From contig WJKL01000075.1 of assembly GCA_014729145.1 (NCBI GenBank), forward strand, positions 1 through 6,417: DNA of 6,417 bases, read 5' to 3'. This document shows, in pieces, positions 5,276 through 6,417 of this stretch (its first letter is position 1; every line of letters starts with the position of its first letter). The position numbers and the translations under genes were made by a program. Origin of the DNA: Candidatus Woesearchaeota archaeon (GTDB lineage Archaea; Nanobdellota; Nanobdellia; Woesearchaeales; WJKL01). The notes below the pieces were generated by a model, which was not told where the DNA came from, made no database searches, and was given only the letters and a program-made list of their open reading frames with translations.

Positions 5276-6417
5276 TGTATGTTTTTATTTTCAGGTCCAC
5301 CAGCCGGCAAGGCTGAAAAATTACAGTGTTTTTGAGATAGGAAAAAATCATGATTATTTTGACCATAAAAAGAACAGAGATGTTCTGGAAAAGGTCTCAA
5401 ACAAATGCTATATTCCTGCAAATAATCTCATGCTCCAGCTCATCAAAAACCATCCAGAATTCAGGATAAGCTATTCTCTATCCGGAATTCTCCTGGACCA
5501 GCTTGAGGAATATGCTCCTGAAGTGCTTCAGTCTTTCCAGTCCCTTGCAGATACAGGAAATGTAGAAATACTTGAAGAGACATACTATCACAGCCTTGCT
5601 TTCATGTATTCAAAGTCGGAATTCAAGAAACAGATAGCACTACATAAGAAGAAGATAAAAAAACTTTTCAATTATACTCCAAAAATATTCAGGAATACAG
5701 AGCTTATCTATAATAACGAACTCGCAAATTACATAGAAAAGATGGGCTACAAAGGAATACTTGCAGAGGGGGCAGATCATGTTCTTGGCTGGAGATCCCC
5801 TAATTTTGTCTACAGTCCTAAAACAACATCTAAGATAAAGCTTCTCCTAAAAAACTATAAATTGTCTGATGATATCGCATTCAGGTTTTCAAACCAGGGC
5901 TGGCCTGAATGGCCTCTGACAACTGGAAAATTCACACAATGGGTCAACAATATAAATGGAGGTGGGAACACAGTGAATCTTTTTATGGACTATGAAACAT
6001 TTGGAGAGCACCAATGGTCATCTACAGGGATCTTCAATTTTATGAAAAACCTTCCAAAAGAGATATTAAAACATCCCGACAATAGCTTTGCGACGCCTTC
6101 AGAGATAGTCAAAAAATTTGAGCCCCTAGGAGAGCTTGATGTACATCATGTAGTATCATGGGCAGATATGGAAAGGGACTTGTCAGCATGGCTTGGAAAT
6201 AAGATGCAGCAGTCTGCTGTCCAGAAGATTTATGCACTGGAAAAAACAGTAAAAAGATCAAAAGATGAAAAACTTGTTGAAGATTGGAGAAAGCTTCAGA
6301 CATCAGACCATTTCTACTATATGTGCACCAAATGGTTCAATGACGGAGACGTACATAAATACTTCAATCCCTATGACAGCCCTTATGATGCATTCATAAC
6401 ATACATGAACATACTTA
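5268..6417 (+). CDS. GH57 family glycoside hydrolase (alpha-amylase/glucanotransferase type), 3' partial
   Basis: The first 383 codons of a GH57 enzyme, open at the right edge. The start MVDVCFYFQVHQP has the family's N-terminal HQP motif (residues 11-13). FRNTELIYNN (141-150) is conserved region 3, with E145 in the place of the catalytic nucleophile. FMDYETFGEHQW (239-250) is region 4, with D241 as the expected acid/base. SAWLGNKMQQ (306-315) and SDHFYYM (346-352) match the helical region that completes the active site. All catalytic positions visible are intact. The protein lacks a signal peptide, so it acts in the cytoplasm. Family members cleave or rearrange alpha-1,4 (some alpha-1,6) glucan bonds; the sequence resembles the archaeal putative alpha-amylase group typified by Methanocaldococcus MJ1611. 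Pairing with a glycogen-synthase-like gene suggests remodelling or mobilisation of stored glucan. Amylase and 4-alpha-glucanotransferase activity cannot be separated here. Confidence 0.92.
   Translation, partial: MVDVCFYFQVHQPARLKNYSVFEIGKNHDYFDHKKNRDVLEKVSNKCYIPANNLMLQLIKNHPEFRISYSLSGILLDQLEEYAPEVLQSFQSLADTGNVEILEETYYHSLAFMYSKSEFKKQIALHKKKIKKLFNYTPKIFRNTELIYNNELANYIEKMGYKGILAEGADHVLGWRSPNFVYSPKTTSKIKLLLKNYKLSDDIAFRFSNQGWPEWPLTTGKFTQWVNNINGGGNTVNLFMDYETFGEHQWSSTGIFNFMKNLPKEILKHPDNSFATPSEIVKKFEPLGELDVHHVVSWADMERDLSAWLGNKMQQSAVQKIYALEKTVKRSKDEKLVEDWRKLQTSDHFYYMCTKWFNDGDVHKYFNPYDSPYDAFITYMNIL

Overview
The window is AT-rich DNA with every supported gene on the plus strand. It most likely comes from an archaeon. 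The evidence for this is a COG1361-type surface protein next to MacB/FtsX permeases, a BRE/TATA-like promoter with no bacterial -35/-10 pair, heavy use of ATA and AGA/AGG codons, and a glycogen-synthase-like plus GH57 gene pair of the kind common in archaea. An uncultivated low-GC lineage such as DPANN (Woesearchaeota-like) would fit, but this is inference and no rRNA is present to confirm it.

Region A (1-3715) holds three genes that look like one transcription unit. The first is the 3' part of an exported, C-terminally anchored protein with three Ig-like repeats. It is followed by two full-length paralogous MacB/FtsX-type ABC transporter permeases of 406 and 405 codons. The ATPase such permeases need is not in the window and may lie upstream. 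The likely machine is a membrane-embedded exporter or mechanotransmission-type ABC complex with an extracytoplasmic partner protein.

Region B (3716-4039) is a short regulatory island. It has a well-formed archaeal BRE/TATA element embedded in short direct repeats, then a 55-codon ribbon-helix-helix-like gene, then a 60-base spacer with a weaker TATA-like stretch.

Region C (4040-6417) is a carbohydrate module: a glycogen/starch-synthase-like GT-B glycosyltransferase overlapping by 8 bases a GH57 glycoside hydrolase that runs off the right edge. The two probably act together in synthesis and remodelling or breakdown of an alpha-glucan reserve.

No RNA genes, mobile elements or CRISPR arrays were seen. 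No gap between genes exceeds 100 bases. I found no clearly novel system; the most interesting points are the repeat-rich control region of the small DNA-binding-like gene and the direct repeat spanning the start of the second permease.
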